Assembly: GCA_913031515.1 (NCBI GenBank)
Contig: CAJWET010000081.1
Location: forward strand, 1 to 7,174
DNA: 7,174 nucleotides
Direction of reading: 5' to 3'
Source: an uncultured Acidimicrobiaceae bacterium
GTDB lineage: Bacteria; Actinomycetota; Acidimicrobiia; Acidimicrobiales; UBA8592
In this document: positions 5,546 to 7,174 of the stretch, in pieces
How the letters are laid out: each line of letters begins with the position of its first letter
Numbering within the stretch: the first letter of the stretch is position 1
The notes under the pieces: generated by a model
Told to the model about the DNA's origin: nothing
Database searches by the model: none
The model's input: only the letters and a program-made list of their open reading frames with translations
Position numbers and translations under genes: made by a program

Positions 5546-7174
5546 GAGGTATTACCACCATTGTCATAAGCCTTGAGAAGAGACGCATATGCTGGAAGTT
5601 GCATCATTTCCTCATGAGTACCCACTCCTTCAACATTTCTTTCATGAAGAAATACGATACGGTCGGCGAGTTTTATGGTTGATAGCCGATGAGCGACAAT
5701 TAATAACGTAACGTCAGCTGCTTGCCGAAGGTTTTCTAGTATTTTCTCTTCAATCAAAGGGTCGACTGAAGAGGTTGAATCATCAAGAAACAGTATTTTG
5801 GGGGACCCTACGAGAGCTCTAGCTAGAGTAATCCGTTGACGTTGGCCTCCGGAAAGCGTCACTCCTCGTTCACCCAAAATCGAACCTATTCCATTAGGCA
5901 AATCTTGAACAAAATCGAATGCTTGCGCCACTTTTAGAGCTTCAACTATTTCAGAATCATCACACGATCTACCAAGTGCGATATTTTCACGAATAGTGTC
6001 TGCAAACAAGAATGATTCTTGGAATGCAACTGCTATGCATTTCTTTCTTGCATCAGCGCTCAAACTTTCTATAGGAATGCCATCAATGAGGATTTGGCCT
6101 TTTGTAGATTCCTGTAGCCCTGCTATGAGGTCTGCGATCGTTGATTTCCCAACGCCTGTGGGTCCTACCAATGCGACAATCTCACCGGGGTCAACTTCAA
6201 AATTCACACTGTCGAGAATAAGGTGGTCATCATGGTGCACTTGTAATCCTTGAATGGAAAGACTGACAGATGTTGTGTCAACATCTCTTTCTCCGCTCGA
6301 ATGAAACGAGGGAGTCTGAAGTTCGAGAATTCGGTCGATTCGATCTAGAGCCACTACTGACCTTGGAAGCTCTTCAAAAAATAGTCCAGCTATTCTCATC
6401 GGAAATGCAAGAATCCCGAATAACGCAATTGCACTGACGAGTTCACCTATCGATAACGAACCTTTGTCAACCAGCCATGTCCCGATCATGAGTAGGAAGA
6501 TTACGCCGATGTTTGGTAGAGCGAAGATAGCTGGCTCGAAGATTGCCCGAAGTTTACCAACACTAACTCTGTGATCTCTTATCCGATTAGCTGATTCTCG
6601 TATACGTTGTATCTCCTGCTCGCTTCGACCCAAAGATTTCACCACCATAATCCCATCAAAACTTTCGTGAACCAAAGCTGAAGTGTTTCCAACCGCTTCT
6701 TGAACGGCGGCCGCCGGGGAGACTATCTTGCGGGAATACATCTGGTTCATTACCGCAAGCAAAGGGAAGAGGACAAAAGCCATTAGCGCGATAAGGGGGT
6801 GAATAAGAAGAAGATTTATAAGCGTAATAATGGCTAGAAAAAATGTGCCTACAGTAAAAGCGAAGGGCATGAGAGCTGTCGAAGCGATCATCATATCATT
6901 ATCTGCATGGGCTAAAAGTTCTCCTGCAGATCTACTTCTGTGGAAAGTCATGGGAAGATTGAGATATTGGTTAAATAGTTGTCTTCTCCATACAAGTTCT
7001 GTGCCATATCTTGCTCCAGCAAGGAAGTACCTTCTGAGAAAAGCGCCGAATCCTCTTATTAAACCCACACCGACGATTACAAGAAGAGCTGTCCACATTG
7101 CCCTGTTGCTTAATGCATCACTATCTAAAGCGGGGATTATAACTTCGTCCGTTGCATAGCCAAGCACGCGCGTT
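5542..7174 (-). CDS. ABC exporter half-transporter with degenerate Walker B (partner 1), N-terminus beyond right edge
   Basis: The first gene of the exporter pair, cut at its 5' end. The frame stays open to the window edge, and the GTG at 7167-7165 is most likely an internal valine. The visible product begins just after where the first membrane helix should be (GYATDEVIIPAL), and about 541 residues are seen against a usual 580-600. Counting from that GTG, five membrane segments lie near 24-44, 100-121, 122-142, 212-233 and 240-262. The ATPase domain has Walker A GPTGVGKS (335-342), Q-loop Gln383, a canonical LSGGQ (438-442), Walker B ILFLDD (458-463) and H-loop His493. The residue after the Walker B Asp is Asp463 instead of the catalytic Glu, as in the degenerate subunit of heterodimeric exporters such as TM287/288 and BmrCD. 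Its intact signature should complete the active site of the downstream partner. The stop overlaps that partner's start by four bases. Confidence 0.93.
   Translation of the reverse strand, partial: TRVLGYATDEVIIPALDSDALSNRAMWTALLVIVGVGLIRGFGAFLRRYFLAGARYGTELVWRRQLFNQYLNLPMTFHRSRSAGELLAHADNDMMIASTALMPFAFTVGTFFLAIITLINLLLIHPLIALMAFVLFPLLAVMNQMYSRKIVSPAAAVQEAVGNTSALVHESFDGIMVVKSLGRSEQEIQRIRESANRIRDHRVSVGKLRAIFEPAIFALPNIGVIFLLMIGTWLVDKGSLSIGELVSAIALFGILAFPMRIAGLFFEELPRSVVALDRIDRILELQTPSFHSSGERDVDTTSVSLSIQGLQVHHDDHLILDSVNFEVDPGEIVALVGPTGVGKSTIADLIAGLQESTKGQILIDGIPIESLSADARKKCIAVAFQESFLFADTIRENIALGRSCDDSEIVEALKVAQAFDFVQDLPNGIGSILGERGVTLSGGQRQRITLARALVGSPKILFLDDSTSSVDPLIEEKILENLRQAADVTLLIVAHRLSTIKLADRIVFLHERNVEGVGTHEEMMQLPAYASLLKAYDNGGNTS

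Noticed and set aside
5996..6253. Plus-strand frame of 85 codons, and a similar one at 6830-7159
   Set aside because: Both are antisense to the ABC subunit, whose membrane and ATPase motifs are unmistakable in the other frame.
7165..7167. GTG as the true start of the upstream ABC half-transporter
   Set aside because: Starting here would remove the first membrane helix. The frame is open to the edge and the protein is shorter than its family, so it is a 5' partial gene.
1..7174. Novel defence, CRISPR, mobile-element or RNA-gene content
   Set aside because: I saw no repeat array, transposase, integrase, inverted terminal repeats, tRNA or rRNA-like sequence. Every long stretch is accounted for by ordinary metabolic, transport or lipid genes.

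Overview
The window looks like an ordinary chromosomal stretch from an actinobacterium. The evidence is a P450 of the soluble bacterial type, a malate dehydrogenase of the actinobacterial/cytosolic type, a small SCP2 lipid-binding protein, GTG starts and a probable leaderless start. The moderate G+C (not the high G+C of soil actinomycetes), compact spacing and ATGA overlaps would suit a marine or freshwater Acidimicrobiia-like lineage. That placement is inference from gene types, not from a marker gene.

Layout, left to right. (1) Positions 1-345, minus strand: the N-terminal 115 residues of a cytochrome P450 that runs off the left edge. (2) Positions 346-408: a 63-bp divergent intergenic region with overlapping candidate -10 elements on both strands and a small inverted repeat. 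(3) Positions 409-2600, plus strand: a tight three-gene operon of a DUF368/PopT-type polyprenyl-phosphate translocase, a diacylglycerol-kinase-fold lipid kinase (ATGA overlap) and an SCP2 sterol-carrier-like protein (GTG immediately after the preceding stop). (4) A 20-bp convergent gap with a weak hairpin. (5) Positions 2621-3610, minus strand: malate dehydrogenase, with a strong Shine-Dalgarno and a GTG start. (6) A 72-bp spacer with a 12-bp perfect palindrome. (7) Positions 3683-7174, minus strand: two ABC half-transporters overlapping by ATGA. The upstream one is cut by the right edge.

How the genes work together. The plus-strand operon reads as a lipid-handling unit: a membrane protein expected to return undecaprenyl phosphate across the membrane, a soluble lipid kinase and a soluble lipid-binding protein. 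The two ABC proteins have complementary motif defects: an Asp in place of the catalytic Glu in one, and a degenerate signature in the other. This is the hallmark of a heterodimeric exporter with one degenerate and one active ATP site. Malate dehydrogenase is a central TCA enzyme that happens to lie downstream of the exporter and probably has its own promoter.

I found no tRNA, rRNA, CRISPR array, insertion sequence or phage gene. No new defence or mobile system is evident. The most interesting items are the translocase-kinase-SCP2 operon and the symmetric divergent promoter. No gene-free stretch exceeds 300 bases.
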